A stretch of 64,000 nt of DNA from Gloeophyllum trabeum ATCC 11539 (GCF_000344685.1 NW_006920412.1:1521429-1585428); one strand, 5' to 3'. Counted from the stretch's first letter, positions 12,262 through 23,783 are shown. Notes: a model not told the origin generated them from the letters alone. Made by a program: numbers and translations.

Positions 12262-12576
12262 TTAGGAGTTCCTGAAGTACTGCCAGCCGACCCAGTTCGC
12301 GATGACAAAATACGAGGTGGTAGGGACCAGCAGGATGAAGAAATATTTATAATGGGTATCGCGAGCGATCATGTCTAGCACCTATCAATCAACCAAGTCA
12401 ATGATCAGGATACCCAAAGCTATTTAGAGGTGCAGGGGAAATCATGGAGAACCTACAGTAATGCCGGTTGAAGGGACGAACGCACTGAACAGAACAGCAT
12501 AGCTGCCGAACACGAAGAAGGAGATGGAAAGCAGGATGATGAGATGGCCCGAGTTGAAGTCAGAGAGGCGAGCCAT
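12262..12576 (-). CDS. PIG-Y-like subunit of GPI-GlcNAc transferase
   Basis: Two 120-nt exons (12457-12576, 12262-12381) encode a 79-residue protein with two predicted membrane helices: LIILLSISFFVFGSYAVLF, and IFLL-type residues around VPTTSYFVIANWVGW. The tail WVGWQYFRNS resembles the WTWMGIKLFRHN-like end of PIG-Y, and the two-helix hairpin and length also fit. PIG-Y (yeast Eri1 counterpart) is a small subunit of the ER complex that adds GlcNAc to phosphatidylinositol, the first step of GPI anchor synthesis. The gene is too short and too split to stand out as one reading frame. It is divergent from the coiled-coil gene at 12836. Confidence 0.68.
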
Positions 12577-12835
12577 GTCTGAATGACGCTGAGAGCAGAG
12601 TATTTATGCAGCTGCAAGAGGATCAGCGGTGATGGACTTTCACCGTGAAGGCGATCCGAGGATGCCCAGAAAGGCAGGAGGGACTCCCGATATGGAGTGG
12701 CAACCCCTGTATTCGGGCTTCTGTGACAAGCAGGATAGCTGCACTCGACGGCCACCAAAATATCAGCCTTGACGGCGACCAACTGCTCCACGACCTCGTC
12801 ACCCACCGCGCCGGATATAGCCCTGCGAAACCAAC

Positions 12836-13410
12836 ATGGACCCGATCGACTCACCACACAACCGTCACCAGCCTGGCGCAGACCCCCAGCCAGAGCACCT
12901 CCCGTCAGTCCCCCGCCGTCCCCGCCGTCCTGTCATTAACTCCCCGTTCCGTACAGCGCACAACCCCACGAGCACCCAGACTCTTCAGACGTCCCCGATC
13001 CGTCCCAGCCGTCGTCGGACGAGCCCCCTCCAGCGCACAGTCGTGAAGCATCAGGAGAAGCCCTCAGGTCAGGCATGCAGTCTCCCAACCTCCCGGAGCT
13101 CCCCAAGCACGAGCTCGATTTCTCCTTTGATTCAATAATCAACAGCAAGAGTGACTTCGCATCCGACCCCGAGTGCGTGCTCTTCCAGCTCTTTACAGCC
13201 AGCTAACTAATGTCTCCTCGGTTACCACCGAGCAGGTTTGCCCGGGTGCAGAAACGCGCCTCCAACGTCCTCAAACTCTCCGAGGAAAACGAGAAACTCA
13301 ACGCCGAGCTCAAGGCTATGACCGAAAGGCTGGAGGCGGCCGAGAAGAAGCGCAAGGAGCTCGAGGAGAGAAGGAAGAACGGCGGCAGCAGCGGCAACAC
13401 ATCTTCTTGA
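12836..13410 (+). CDS. Small coiled-coil protein of unknown function
   Basis: Three exons (12836-12903, 12957-13172, 13236-13410) give 152 residues. The first half is Pro/Ser/Asp-rich and probably disordered. A conserved-looking segment LPELPKHELDFSFDSIINSK precedes a long heptad-type helix (about residues 96-145; LSEENEKLNAELKAMTERLE) that should form a coiled coil. I do not recognise the family. The shared 260-bp promoter with PIG-Y suggests a divergently transcribed pair. Splice choices follow from the frame: the first exon's own frame runs into unrelated sequence, and the GTCAGT/CAG intron restores a consistent one. Confidence 0.6.
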
Positions 13411-13753
13411 CCTGCATACCTTACATTGGAGGAAACAAAGCTAATCAATGGTGGGACGGATTGCATTTTCTCTGCCTATGATACCTGTTGCATTTTGGTC
13501 CGGGGAGGTAGAACCGGTTTGCAGTGTACGTTACCCGCTCACGAATGGGATCGATCGCTCTCCATTTGATACCAGTCACTCATAATTCTTGCATCGCATT
13601 AATGTCACTTTTCTTATGATATCGCATTCGTCCTAGCCTCACGCGAATCGAAGGGATCAATATTCATTCTATCTATTCAGAGGTAAACCTCTGTCTACTT
13701 GGGACAATTACAATGACACGTTCTTTTCCTTGCTTCTCTTGGTCACAGTTATA
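13411..13753. other. Convergent intergenic region
   Basis: This is the 3' space between two convergent genes. It is AT-rich and I see no further gene or repeat. Confidence 0.6.
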
Positions 13754-15585
13754 CTAAGCCCGAGGTTTCTTCGACCTTTCGCTGGCCTCTCTAATAGCCC
13801 AAGTTAACTCGTAGGACTTGACGGCATCTGCAGCAGTAACAAGTCAGCCAATCATGCAGAAGTCATACTCCGTATGCGCTACGTACCTTCGTAAGAGCTG
13901 AGAATCTGCGCCGCCTCCGGGTCCTCCTCGATATCCTCGATGACATCAATAAAGTGCGAGATCTATACAACAACTATGCATCAGCAACGTATGTATGACG
14001 CAGAATGACCTGGACGAACCTCGGAGAAGAAGGGGTCATCGTCCGCGAAACGCTGGACCGTCTCGTCGTCATCGCCGGGCTTGCGGATGTACAGCACAGG
14101 CTGGACGTAAGGGTTGACCAACCTACATCGAAGCGAAGATGATTAGCCCGCCATGCAGCGGCACGGAGACAGGTGTACGTACTTCAGGGAGTAGCCGTCA
14201 GCAAAGACCTCGAGCTCGCAGCTGTAATTGTGGCCCTGCAGGCCTACGACATGGGTGAAGCTGCCCACAGCGCCGTTCTCGTACTTCCTACTCCGCGTCA
14301 GCAAATATGCGTCACGAAAGCACGGCCACGAGCTTACCATGTAGCACTGGTGACACGAGGAATCCTGTTCTCTTCGGGAATCTGGCTCTCGTCCACCTGC
14401 ATCTTGCTCAGGTGCCCCGGGGGCTCGTACCACTCCAGCGAGTGGGCGACCACGGTCGAGATGTCGACATCTCCCCCGAAGTAGCGGGAGAGATCACAGA
14501 AGTGCGTTCCCTGTTCAATAACGGGGCCAGCACTAACGGGTATACATGAGAAGCATACAGCGGGAAAAGCAGAAAGAAGTGCACCTTTTGGACTTGTCCC
14601 ACCAGTCTGGCTTAGCGATCGCCTCGTATGCGCAAGCATAACGGGCCACCGTGGCCATCACGGTCAACTGGTTCTCAGTGATGATCTGCTTCATCGTCTG
14701 CACAGCTCTCAGGTACCTCAGCATGTACCTGAATGCCATGAGTGAACCGCTCGAGAGCCTGAACAAGAGAGAGGTTCGCTCACCCGACCGAGCAGATAGT
14801 ACCACTCTCGCTGATCTGCTTCGCCAGCTGGAACCCCTCCGGGATCTCCTCCTTCGGGCCCGTCGCCACCGGCTTCTCGATGAACAGCGCGACGCCGGGG
14901 AAGTGCTTCAGGATCTGCAGCTCGATGTCGCGCCCGGGCTTCGTCGTCCCGCGGAACATGGGCGGGCTGCCGACGATGACCGCCCGCGGGCGGTCGCGCG
15001 GGCTCATGTTCTTCACAAAGTCGTCGAGCGTCTTGAAGATGCGCGTGTTCTGGTACGCGGAGACGACGAAGGACGCGCATTTCTTCTCGAGCACGGCGGC
15101 GGCGCGCTCGGTGTTGGGGTCGATCAGCGCAACGACCTTGAGGCGCGGGCCGAGCTTGCTGTGTGCGCGGTTGAATAACAGATAAAACCAGGAATATAGT
15201 CGAAGGTACTGACTGCTCGAGACGGAAAGAGTGGTTCCAGGGACCCTCGGGGGACCCTAAATATGGGGGTCAGGGGAAGACATTCAGCAAGTGATGAATT
15301 CACGCACCGAACATGATGTTTCCTGCACCGATAAAGAGTACATTGAAGTTATCGTGTCCTCCGATAGCGCTCGCCCTGCGCATCCGATCTCGTTAGTCCA
15401 CCGTAGATGAAATGATCGCACGAATCCAAGGCTGGGACGCATACTCACTTGTCAATAGCTACAAGCCTCGAGGGATCGATGGAACCACGGCGCGATGGTA
15501 TGCCAGAGGGACGTCTCCCGGAGGGACGCCTTTCGGACGCGCGGCGGCCTGCTGGGGTAGACTGCATTTCGGTGAGAGGCTGCAT
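13754..15585 (-). CDS. Gfo/Idh/MocA-family NAD(P)-dependent oxidoreductase
   Basis: Ten exons: 15449-15585, 15308-15375, 15214-15256, 14784-15158, 14585-14728, 14338-14532, 14183-14287, 14020-14122, 13887-13962, 13754-13827; 439 residues. After an Arg/Ser-rich N-terminus comes the Rossmann motif NVLFIGAGNIMFG (about 56-68), then VVALIDPN at the end of the second strand, and the family's EKP motif (ALFIEKPVA, near 177), whose lysine is usually catalytic. The C-terminal domain has GTHFCDLSRYFGG. Substrate cannot be read from sequence; the family oxidises or reduces sugars, inositols and biliverdin. No targeting signal is obvious. A second in-frame ATG is at 15567. The gene has no metabolic neighbours that would suggest a pathway. 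Confidence 0.88.
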
Positions 15586-16152
15586 CCGGAGACCCTAGAC
15601 GCGAGGCTTATATAGACGAGATTCTCCGTGTGACTGCGAGGCCCCGTGCAGTAGTGGATAGGCTTTACGAGGAGCGCAGATGAAAGAGGACAGAGGGAAA
15701 GATCACGCTTATGTAGGGCGCGACCCCGAGAGATTTACAGTTTCCCGGTGGAGTGCATGGAACTCTCGATCTTCGTGCGGGGCATATCGAAGAGGTTTAG
15801 TACGTATACAATTTTCATATCATTATTACATCTGCCCATGCGTGTCCTCTACCCCTAGCTGTCTGTCACGAGGGCGGGCTCAGCTTGAGCCCAGGGGATT
15901 GCATCAAGAGCAAGCCTGCCACTGCAAGTCGGACCGTACGTCCGATCTCACTCGAAGATGGCAGTCCAGCGCGGCCACAGAGCTAGCATTCGCAGGAAAT
16001 ATGCGCGTTTGAGTGGCGGGAGGTTTGACGCAAGCAAGTCACATCCGGCGAGACGCGATATCATCGCGTTTGAAGTTTGGAGCAGGAGTGGTTCCATTAA
16101 TACAACGCACGGATTACTGATCAAGATAGGGAAGTCAGAGACAACACACCGG
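15586..16152. other. Intergenic region
   Basis: The stretch is upstream of the oxidoreductase and downstream of the aprataxin gene. No frame here shows domain or splice continuity and no repeat is apparent. Confidence 0.55.
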
Positions 16153-17056
16153 TCACAAAGTGTCTCCCGTATCAGCGCGTTTGTTCGAAGGTTCCGAAGA
16201 AGGCTGCTCTATCCCAGCTGCCTCTTCAGGATCAATGGCGCGTTTGCGCTTCTTATCGAACCTGCTCTTCTCCTTCTTCATCCGCTCTTCCCACTTCTCC
16301 TTCAGATGGCCTTTCAGTGTAGGGATATTCTTCATGGGCCTGTCGCATTCCCAGCACACCAAATCCTGTTTCAGCAAGGGTTCATATTCCTCCTTCTTTA
16401 ATTGAGTCTTCTGCAATGCCATAGCAGGACCGCATCGGTTTCAGGTCCAGTTCCTGCTGTTCAGCTAGATCACCGAGATCGATAATCGCACGCACCATGT
16501 CATAGTAGGACTGATCGGACTCGAACCAGGACAAGACATCGTTCAAGTGCAAAAAGAAGCCTAGCTTTGGGTGGAAGGAGTTATAATGCTTCTTATTCTT
16601 CAGGGCTTGCGACACCAAGTCCGAAGAAATAACATGAAGATGCAGATGTCTACACCACAGACCAGTACTGGCGCGGTTGGCAAGTTGAATGGACGAAATC
16701 GCTCACTCCATGGAAGGCACGGCATGGAATCCAAGCCAGACGTCCCACTTGGAGCCGTACCGTTTCACCATTTCTTCTTCGACCATTTTCTGTATTTGCC
16801 GAGCATCCTGGCCAAGCATTTCTATCAGTGACTTAGCACGCTCCCTGCCGGACTTGAAGAGAGCCTTCAGATTGCTAAGCTCTGCCACCGTGAATGGCGG
16901 AGTCACTCGAGGAAGGACAAGAAAATGGAACATGGCCTTCGGATACGCATCGAAGATAGTCAGCGACCTCTCCGTATGCTGGAATAGTACGGAGGAAGGT
17001 AATTCAGTAGGACTGGACTTGAGAGCGTATGTACGCAGGATCGTGAGGTTAGGCAT
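16153..17056 (-). CDS. HNT3: Aprataxin-like DNA 5'-adenylate hydrolase (Hnt3)
   Basis: Exons 16707-17056, 16538-16649 and 16153-16410 give 239 residues. The HIT domain has the histidine triad HLHLHV at about 118-123, preceded by VGFHAVPSM-type residues, and the fold starts with SSVLFQHTERSLTIFDAYP. The C-terminus has a CWEC-x12-H finger (173-189) followed by acidic and basic residues, as in the aprataxin finger that grips nicked DNA. Known role: removal of AMP from abortive ligation ends during DNA repair in the nucleus. An upstream in-frame ATG at 17212 would add 52 residues, including a CGICRQ stretch. I prefer 17056 because the HIT fold begins there and a GACGCGTC promoter motif lies between the two ATGs. 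The intron 2 donor is GTCTTG. Confidence 0.85.
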
Positions 17057-17097
17057 TTTCGAGCAATAAGGACGCGACTGCAACAGAGGATGAGGCG

Positions 17098-17105
17098 GAC
17101 GCGTC
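17098..17105. promoter_or_regulatory. GACGCGTC palindrome upstream of the aprataxin start
   Basis: The octamer lies 42 bp upstream of the preferred start. It has the same sequence and similar spacing as at several other genes in this window. Confidence 0.4.
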
Positions 17106-17444
17106 GTGTCTCGTGCATCGCTGGGCTGTCGGCAAATTCCGCACATGCTCTGACTCAGACATCTTGTCTCTCCCCCTCCACTACTTCGAGAGGAGAAGTT
17201 GTTTGGGCTCATAACCTAAAGCTGTGTGATAGGTTATGTACCCAACCAACGACTCCATCTTCTGGGTTGTCGGTAGACTTGGCTGCTTATTGTTGAACCG
17301 GAGAGAACGCTTGAGTATTGCTAGTTGTGCTGCAACATCGTCGGGTAGCAGTCGAATGTAATACGCAAGGCGGGAAATACATGGCTGGGAGTTGCACTAT
17401 ACAGACTATGATCAACATGAGATCGAACTAACAATACACGATGC

Positions 17445-20400
17445 CTAGCGGCCAGCCTTCAACAGCTCCCGCAGGTTCTCGCTGATAGTGGGTAGCTTCT
17501 GCGCTAGATCATCGTTAGCGCCTTGGTTGCCTGCTTCGCTGACAGACCGACGGTGGCGGAGATTGTTGGAATTCGACTTGGGAGCCTCAGCCTGACGACG
17601 ATCAATGTCCGCAACTAGTTGCGCGAATGATAGGAAGAGGACTTCAGCTTGAGCCAGGGTCGAATCAAGCTCAATCGTCATGCTGAGTTCGTTGCAGTAC
17701 TATTGAAGACCCATTAGCACATGCGAGGTGCTCGAACTCGTAACTCACCTTCAGAATCTCGTCGAACTGCGGTGAAAGTCTTCAGAAGACAAGAAGCAGA
17801 AAGCTTTGGCAGCGTCCGCACCTCGATCAGATACCTCAGGATCACATCCCGATGAGATTCCAGTATTGCCAGGGCCACGAAAAGTACAAAGTTATTGCTG
17901 TAATAGTCTGTCCATAGAACCTCCCATAGACGAAGGACGTCATCGAACGGGAATTCTCGCTTGAAGGTGATGAGCACCCATCTAATAGAATTGTTCAGGA
18001 CATCATCCATGAAGGAATATATGGATTTGCAGACCGGAAGCAGAAGAATAGATTCAGCCCATCCGTCTTCTCTGTAACGAATGTTTTATGAATCACGCTG
18101 GCAGACTCTATGGCGTCGACTGCCTTACCTAAATGCCGATATAACTCCGGGTCCATCATCGCTATGAGTTCCTGCAGAGTCAGAAGCTGCTTCTTCATGC
18201 CGCTCTGGTCGCGCAAAAAATTTTGTTTCTGTTCAACGTCAGCCCCTATTAGCTGCCTTGGAAAGAATGCAGCGAATACCCACCATGCGATTCATGACTT
18301 CTACGAAACACCAGAACGTCATCTCCTCATCACCATCCATGACCACGTAGATTGGAGCACAGAGATCAGACATCCCCTGCACGTATCCTTCAAAACCTTT
18401 GATGTTAGCATCATGGATGCATGCAAACATGGTGCAGACACGAGTGACTACGAACCCAGCTCTTTCTCGTAGAAGTTGTATGTTAGCAGGACCGCTGCCA
18501 TTCTCTCGACATGCTCGTTGCTCGGCGATTGGGCACCGATATCTCCTAGGCCTGGGGACATTATGGAATAGCGATGGTGCATGGCCTTTTCCTCGTTAGG
18601 CGTCGTGGCAGCTGACGCAGGTGAGGCGAACATCGGCTGACTACGGTCTGTCCGACGACAATCCACGTCAATTCGATGTCGTTCCTTAGGATAGGCGATG
18701 AGATCCAATCCAGAAATCAAGAAATTAGAGAATACCTCAATGACATCTGGTCGATCAAAAACTTCTGACACGCCGCACCACTGATCCTTCATACGGTGGT
18801 ATTCTTTCCTAGAAACCTGTTTAGTGGACAGACGGAAAGGGCATGAAAACAAGTACTTCTTCTCTTCCCAGCGCAGAGCTCGCTCCTCGTGGGTAGCATC
18901 CCAGTCGTGGACATTCAACAGGAAAGGCCATATCTTCCGTCGTAATTGCCCCTTCGGATTGATTCCCCTCCTGAAGACTTCTCTCTTCAATGTCTCGATC
19001 CGCACTTTCGGTGTACCGTCGTTCTCAAACCAAATCTCCCACATGTATTCATTCACCGGGTGCGCTGGGTCCCTGGAAGACTTGGGGGTCGGTAAATTCG
19101 AAGTGGAGTGCAACAACTCAAATACTCCAAGTGATGAGTTTTCCTCTGGCAAGCCCTCGGAAGACGACGACGGTATGGCCTGCGCTTCTCTTCTCCGCGC
19201 CCTTTCGCCCTCTTCGGCGACAATCCTTGCCCACCGAGCAAGGTATACACGGGCGCTTTCGAACTCCCCAACCCCACTCTTCTCTACCCAACTGCTCCAT
19301 TCTCCAGGGGCATTCACAAAACTCTTGACGGGATCAGGTAGATGCGGTACAATTGGTTTAGCTAGAGGATGAGAGAGTATATTCTGAGCAGCGTGTCTAG
19401 TAGCTCGTGTGATGTTCGAAAAGGATTGAAGCAAGGCAGTACGAGCTTGCGAAGGCGGCTGAGACCGAGGCGATGGAGGCTGAAGGGATCGATGCAAGAT
19501 GGATGAGCGGTTCGAATAAGGATTGGGTGGTGAGGCGGCGGATGTGGGAAGCGGTCGAGGCCGCCTGTGGGCGGGAATGGGCGAGTGAGAGTCAGCATAA
19601 GAAGAGGTAGCTAGAATATCATCGACTGCGTCATCGTCGAAGATCTGCGTGGAATGCGTTTCAATGTCCGCCTTGGAAGGGTCAACCAAGTACAAGTTAG
19701 TTTGCAGATTCGAACGCATAAGATGGCAGTAGGCGCGCAACCGCGCTAGCAAGTCTTCACCTCCCCAAGTCGAGGATTTCGTTCCTAGACTTGCTTCGTT
19801 GGGAGGAGGCGGATACGAAGAAGGGTTGCGTCTTGTGACCGGTGAAGTGGCAACGTGGCTGGATGTAAAGGATTTCGACTCATCATCGTGGAAATGTAAA
19901 GTAGGCAGTGTGGTCCCATTAATCAAGTTTATGGCAATAGATCCGTCTGCGTAATCTTCAGCATCTGCAAGTCAACTATGAAAGAGGACTCACGCCATGA
20001 TGATAACGTCGGTGGGTTTACAATGAGAGAGTATATGGATGTGATGGGAACAGAGAAGGCATACGACTCCGGTCTCGACGTAGGAAGGTCGATTAACACA
20101 GCATCTCGGAAGGGATAAGAAATTACAACTGGTAGCACCATAGGATAGTCTTACCGTCAATTTCCTCGTCCAGCGCAGCTTTCTCTTCTACCTTGACGAA
20201 TTTGTCCCATTCACCGGGACCTTTCTCATTGAGCAAGTTCTCTGGGATCCACGCCAGGAAGTACGTCGGATTGGCAGCTTCCTGTGCAAAACTATAGCCC
20301 GTGCATTAAGAGACCATTTACTGCTGCTCACTCTTTTCACCAAGGTGACGAAGCCGGGAATGTTATCCCTGGCGTACGCGGTAGGATTCACGTAAACTTT

Positions 20401-20502
20401 GGATTTACTGTACAATAAGCGATACTTGCTATCTTCAGGGTTGTCCTGCTCTTGTGTGGGGCCATTGCATCCCGACAAACCTTCGCTCTTGATCTCTACC
20501 AT
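17445..20502 (-). CDS. GYP7: GYP7-type Rab GTPase-activating protein (TBC domain)
   Basis: Ten exons: 20332-20502, 20155-20281, 19994-20104, 18456-19946, 18284-18387, 18129-18228, 18035-18071, 17822-17981, 17749-17766, 17445-17699; 857 residues. The N-terminal domain reads LLYSKSKVYVNPTAYARDN and later ESYAFSVPITSIYSL, typical of Gyp7/TBC1D15. A Pro/Ser-rich linker follows. The TBC domain carries the arginine-finger motif IDVDCRRTDR and the glutamine-finger motif YVQGMSDL. The tail has the family's TLAQAEVLFLSFAQL. Known role: GAP for Ypt7/Rab7 at the vacuole and late endosome. One exon is only 18 nt (FDEILK). A second in-frame reading across intron 3 is rejected because it would leave a 29-nt intron. 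Confidence 0.92.
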
Positions 20503-21699
20503 CGAGTCTGACTGGTTCGAGATGATAAGGAGTGGCAAGCGCTGTACGGGTTTCAGAGCCTTACAGAGTCCACAGAGATAGTAGACAGGGTTCCGTCAAA
20601 AGGCGACGACTGCGGGGACGAGCCCATTGAACGAGATATATAGCCGCGTCCGTAGTCGAATTGAACCTCCAGACTGTGGCCGCAGCAAGTCCTGCCAGTG
20701 GCTGACGCCCGCCGCCTTCTCTCGGTGCAAGACACAGCCAGCCAATGATGTCGTAATGCCACGTGCGCGGCCTTGTCGATCAAAATAAACGCTGCCTACA
20801 GTGTATGTCACTAAGAATCGGCACCTCTGTGGCACCTTAATTATGCCGCCGTAGGCGGCGAGAAAAAGATTTGAAACATAAACCTGGCAAAAAGATGCGT
20901 AATCCTGCATTTTCATTTTTATCGGTGCGTACGTAAGCGTTCAAATATGGGGTCGCCGAGCGTAACCTCATTTATTTGGGAGCCAGCTGCGTCCTGATCA
21001 CTCAATATGGTTGTATAATACGGAATGGGGGTCTCCGATGGAATTCCTGCGATAGTGAGTGTCCCACACGTCCAGAGCAAGTAGTGCCTTCACCCTAACC
21101 CTAGCCAGGCACGTGGCTCGGCTACCCTGGCCGTGATTACAAAGCTTCCCTTTTTGGTAGCTCCGCTGCATCTCCGACCCAAATTCAAATATGTGAAGGA
21201 TTAAATTCTTAAACGTGGGAATTTCGAGAAAATAATCAGATGGCCCGAAAGCTCTCGTGAAAAGGAATCGATTGGTCTGGTTTTCGGGACCTAAAAGTCT
21301 TTTCTCACGATCGTGATAGGATCCGCGGCTCGCCTATTGCCGAGTGGTCGGTTTTGAGCGCCTCACACTTGCCTCACACTGTACGGTCCCCAATTGGTCC
21401 CCAACACCGCACCGTGAGCGCAAGAGATGGCACTTGTAACAGCGTCAGGTCGTATAGAAAGGGGACGTATGAATCATCTGTCTCTCGACCATCCCTGGGC
21501 GCGATGCGGCAACTGAACTAGACTGTGGACAGCAGACAGTCATAATGATTTTGAGAGCAAGGCTGACACTTCAGACGCGAGCGCGGGATTCATATCCCGT
21601 TGTGGTTCGTTCAAGCCCATGAACGATCGCAATGCAATAACAGAGAGATGCACGGAGAGATGCCTAAAGAATACAGACAAGCAGTGACAGAATGGAGCT
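20503..21699. other. Long intergenic region without recognisable gene
   Basis: This lies between the GYP7 start and the RPS21 stop. A CCCTAACCCTAG word occurs at about 21093, a telobox-like sequence often seen near ribosomal protein genes. The rest shows no coding signature. Confidence 0.5.
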
Positions 21700-22126
21700 C
21701 TACTTTTGGTACGACCAGACGTTCCGGAGTACTATCGAATATCCATCAGCAATCAGTTAGTCTGCACTCATATGCAACAGACTATAAACTTACAGCCAGC
21801 CTGCGTCGCTAACCGGTTGATCGAATCATCGCTCTCGCCCATAGCCCGGACTTGACCGCAGAGAGCGAAGGAGGTGGATGTGGACAGAGCCCGTCCATTG
21901 GCGTCGACGTCCGCCACACTGAATTGCACGGAGGCGTGGTCCTTGGACGTGATAAGGCGGTCTGGAGAGAAGCAGGTTACGCTGATGCTTGGAACCAGAC
22001 TAAGCTAGACATACTAGTGGCCGCGCATTTGCGGGGGACGTAAAGGTCGACGAGGATGCCCTAATATCCACTCAGAAAGTCATTCTTCGCCGTTAGCGAA
22101 GCGATACACACCTGATCGTTCTCCAT
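21700..22126 (-). CDS. RPS21: 40S ribosomal protein S21 (eS21), complete copy
   Basis: Four exons: 22112-22126, 22015-22060, 21794-21961, 21700-21731; 86 residues, the standard length. The N-terminus MENDQG..VDLYVPRKC is followed by NRLITSKDHASVQF, ALCGQVRAMGESDDSINRLAT and the C-terminus LLRNVWSYQK, all characteristic. It is a structural protein of the small ribosomal subunit and is needed for 20S pre-rRNA maturation. The first exon codes for only five residues. The gene sits immediately left of an N gap, and exons 1-3 are repeated to the right of it. Confidence 0.95.
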
Positions 22127-22508
22127 TGCAGACTAGTGAAGGTGGCGACGGCGGTGGCGAAAGGTCTACCAGGAGAAATGGCCGACCGTGGGACTACGAG
22201 GTACTACTGTACAGTTGTGGCAGTTACCGCATTTGGTGCAGCTGTGGCTGCCCAGCCGCGAACGTCACCTTATGGCCAAGGGGTGGACACCGGGAGAAGC
22301 CGAGACCGCATGAAGGGGGGAGGGGGGGTCTCGAGGGCCTTAACAGGAATTTATTAAAAATAGATTTGGCTCTGTGACAGCCCTGATGGCAGAGATACGG
22401 TACAGGTGGTACTAAAACTGCTTGCTAGTGAGGGTTACAGGGCTTTATTAGCCAGGACAACCTCGCCTTGGCCATTGCACGGAAGAAAACATAAAGCGTA
22501 GACAACAT
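22127..22508. other. RPS21 upstream region, left of gap
   Basis: This is the promoter side of RPS21. It contains a G-rich tract at about 22314-22328 and a stretch reading TTTATTAAAAATAG. The same sequence recurs right of the gap. Confidence 0.5.
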
Positions 22509-22748
22509 NNNNNNNNNNNNNNNNNNNNNNNNNNNNNNNNNNNNNNNNNNNNNNNNNNNNNNNNNNNNNNNNNNNNNNNNNNNNNNNNNNNNNNNNNNNN
22601 NNNNNNNNNNNNNNNNNNNNNNNNNNNNNNNNNNNNNNNNNNNNNNNNNNNNNNNNNNNNNNNNNNNNNNNNNNNNNNNNNNNNNNNNNNNNNNNNNNNN
22701 NNNNNNNNNNNNNNNNNNNNNNNNNNNNNNNNNNNNNNNNNNNNNNNN
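22509..22748. other. Assembly gap of 240 N
   Basis: A run of N. Its left edge lies in the RPS21 upstream region and its right edge lies inside RPS21 intron 3. Confidence 0.99.
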
Positions 22749-22758
22749 ATAAACTTAC

Positions 22759-23091
22759 AGCCAGCCTGCGTCGCTAACCGGTTGATCGAATCATCGCTCT
22801 CGCCCATAGCCCGGACTTGACCGCAGAGAGCGAAGGAGGTGGATGTGGACAGAGCCCGTCCATTGGCGTCGACGTCCGCCACACTGAATTGCACGGAGGC
22901 GTGGTCCTTGGACGTGATAAGGCGGTCTGGAGAGAAGCAGGTTACGCTGATGCTTGGAACCAGACTAAGCTAGACATACTAGTGGCCGCGCATTTGCGGG
23001 GGACGTAAAGGTCGACGAGGATGCCCTAATATCCACTCAGAAAGTCATTCTTCGCCGTTAGCGAAGCGATACACACCTGATCGTTCTCCAT
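22759..23091 (-). CDS. RPS21: Partial second RPS21 copy (exons 1-3), probable assembly duplicate
   Basis: Exons at 23077-23091, 22980-23025 and 22759-22926 are identical to those of the complete copy. The fourth exon, coding LLRNVWSYQK, would lie in the N gap. This copy has the longer upstream region (to about 23783). Together the copies look like two contig ends that overlap the same locus and were not merged. Confidence 0.85.
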
Positions 23092-23783
23092 TGCAGACTA
23101 GTGAAGGTGGCGACGGCGGTGGCGAAAGGTCTACCAGGAGAAATGGCCGACCGTGGGACTACGAGGTACTACTGTACAGTTGTGGCAGTTACCGCATTTG
23201 GTGCAGCTGTGGCTGCCCAGCCGCGAACGTCACCTTATGGCCAAGGGGTGGACACCGGGAGAAGCCGAGACCGCATGAAGGGGGGAGGGGGGGGTCTCGA
23301 GGGCCTTAACAGGAATTTATTAAAAATAGATTTGGCTCTGTGACAGCCCTGATGGCAGAGATACGGTACAGGTGGTACTAAAACTGCTTGCTAGTGAGGG
23401 TTACAGGGCTTTATTAGCCAGGACAACCTCGCCTTGGCCATTGCACGGAAGAAAACATAAAGCGTGACAACATATAGTGTGACAATACAGTGACGTGTGG
23501 GCGCACTGAAAGATGACTAAGCAAACCCTAACCTGGACGTGCCTGGGACCTACCTTCCCGATATGGTACCGTGGGACGCTCCCACGGGGGGGGAGGGGGG
23601 GGCCTCTGGGACCTTAGCAGGATTTCCTATCATGCGGTCTAAAATTTTATTATTGTCCACCCCTTGCTTATGGCTATCCGATGTGTGAGAGATACATCAT
23701 GGACATTTTATGTATCTTGGTACGATGGTAATGACAAGTCCGTGGAGAGTTACCGTACGTTCAAATAAAATGTGAAGCCTGCA
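23092..23783. other. RPS21 upstream region, right of gap
   Basis: It contains AAACCCTAACC at about 23523 (a telobox-like word common in ribosomal protein promoters), G-rich tracts near 23280 and 23590, and a second degenerate copy of the G-tract/CCTTAGCAGGA motif at 23588-23630. No gene is seen. Confidence 0.5.

Larger units (their letters stand above)
21784..23472. repeat. About 725-bp direct duplication on both sides of an N gap
   Basis: The sequence 21784-22508 recurs at 22749-23472 with two visible differences, one extra G in a G-tract and one missing A near the end. The duplicated part includes RPS21 exons 1-3. The gap (22509-22748) lies exactly between the copies. Confidence 0.9.

Noticed and set aside
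14651..15178. A long plus-strand frame of 175 codons
   Set aside because: It is the antisense shadow of the GC-rich Rossmann exon of the oxidoreductase.
19947..19993. A shorter GYP7 intron that would keep HAEDYADGS
   Set aside because: It would be 29 nt; the 47-nt alternative gives SSWHGSIAINLINGTTLP, which matches the family.
21088..21100. CCCTAACCCTAG as a telomere repeat
   Set aside because: Only two units, internal to a gene-rich region; more likely a telobox near a ribosomal protein gene.
21320..21420. A GCCGAGTGGTC word resembling a tRNA D arm
   Set aside because: No acceptor stem, anticodon stem or T loop can be folded around it.
22448..22894. A frame that runs through the first N gap
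   Set aside because: Half of it is undefined sequence; the defined part is RPS21 exon 3 read into the gap.
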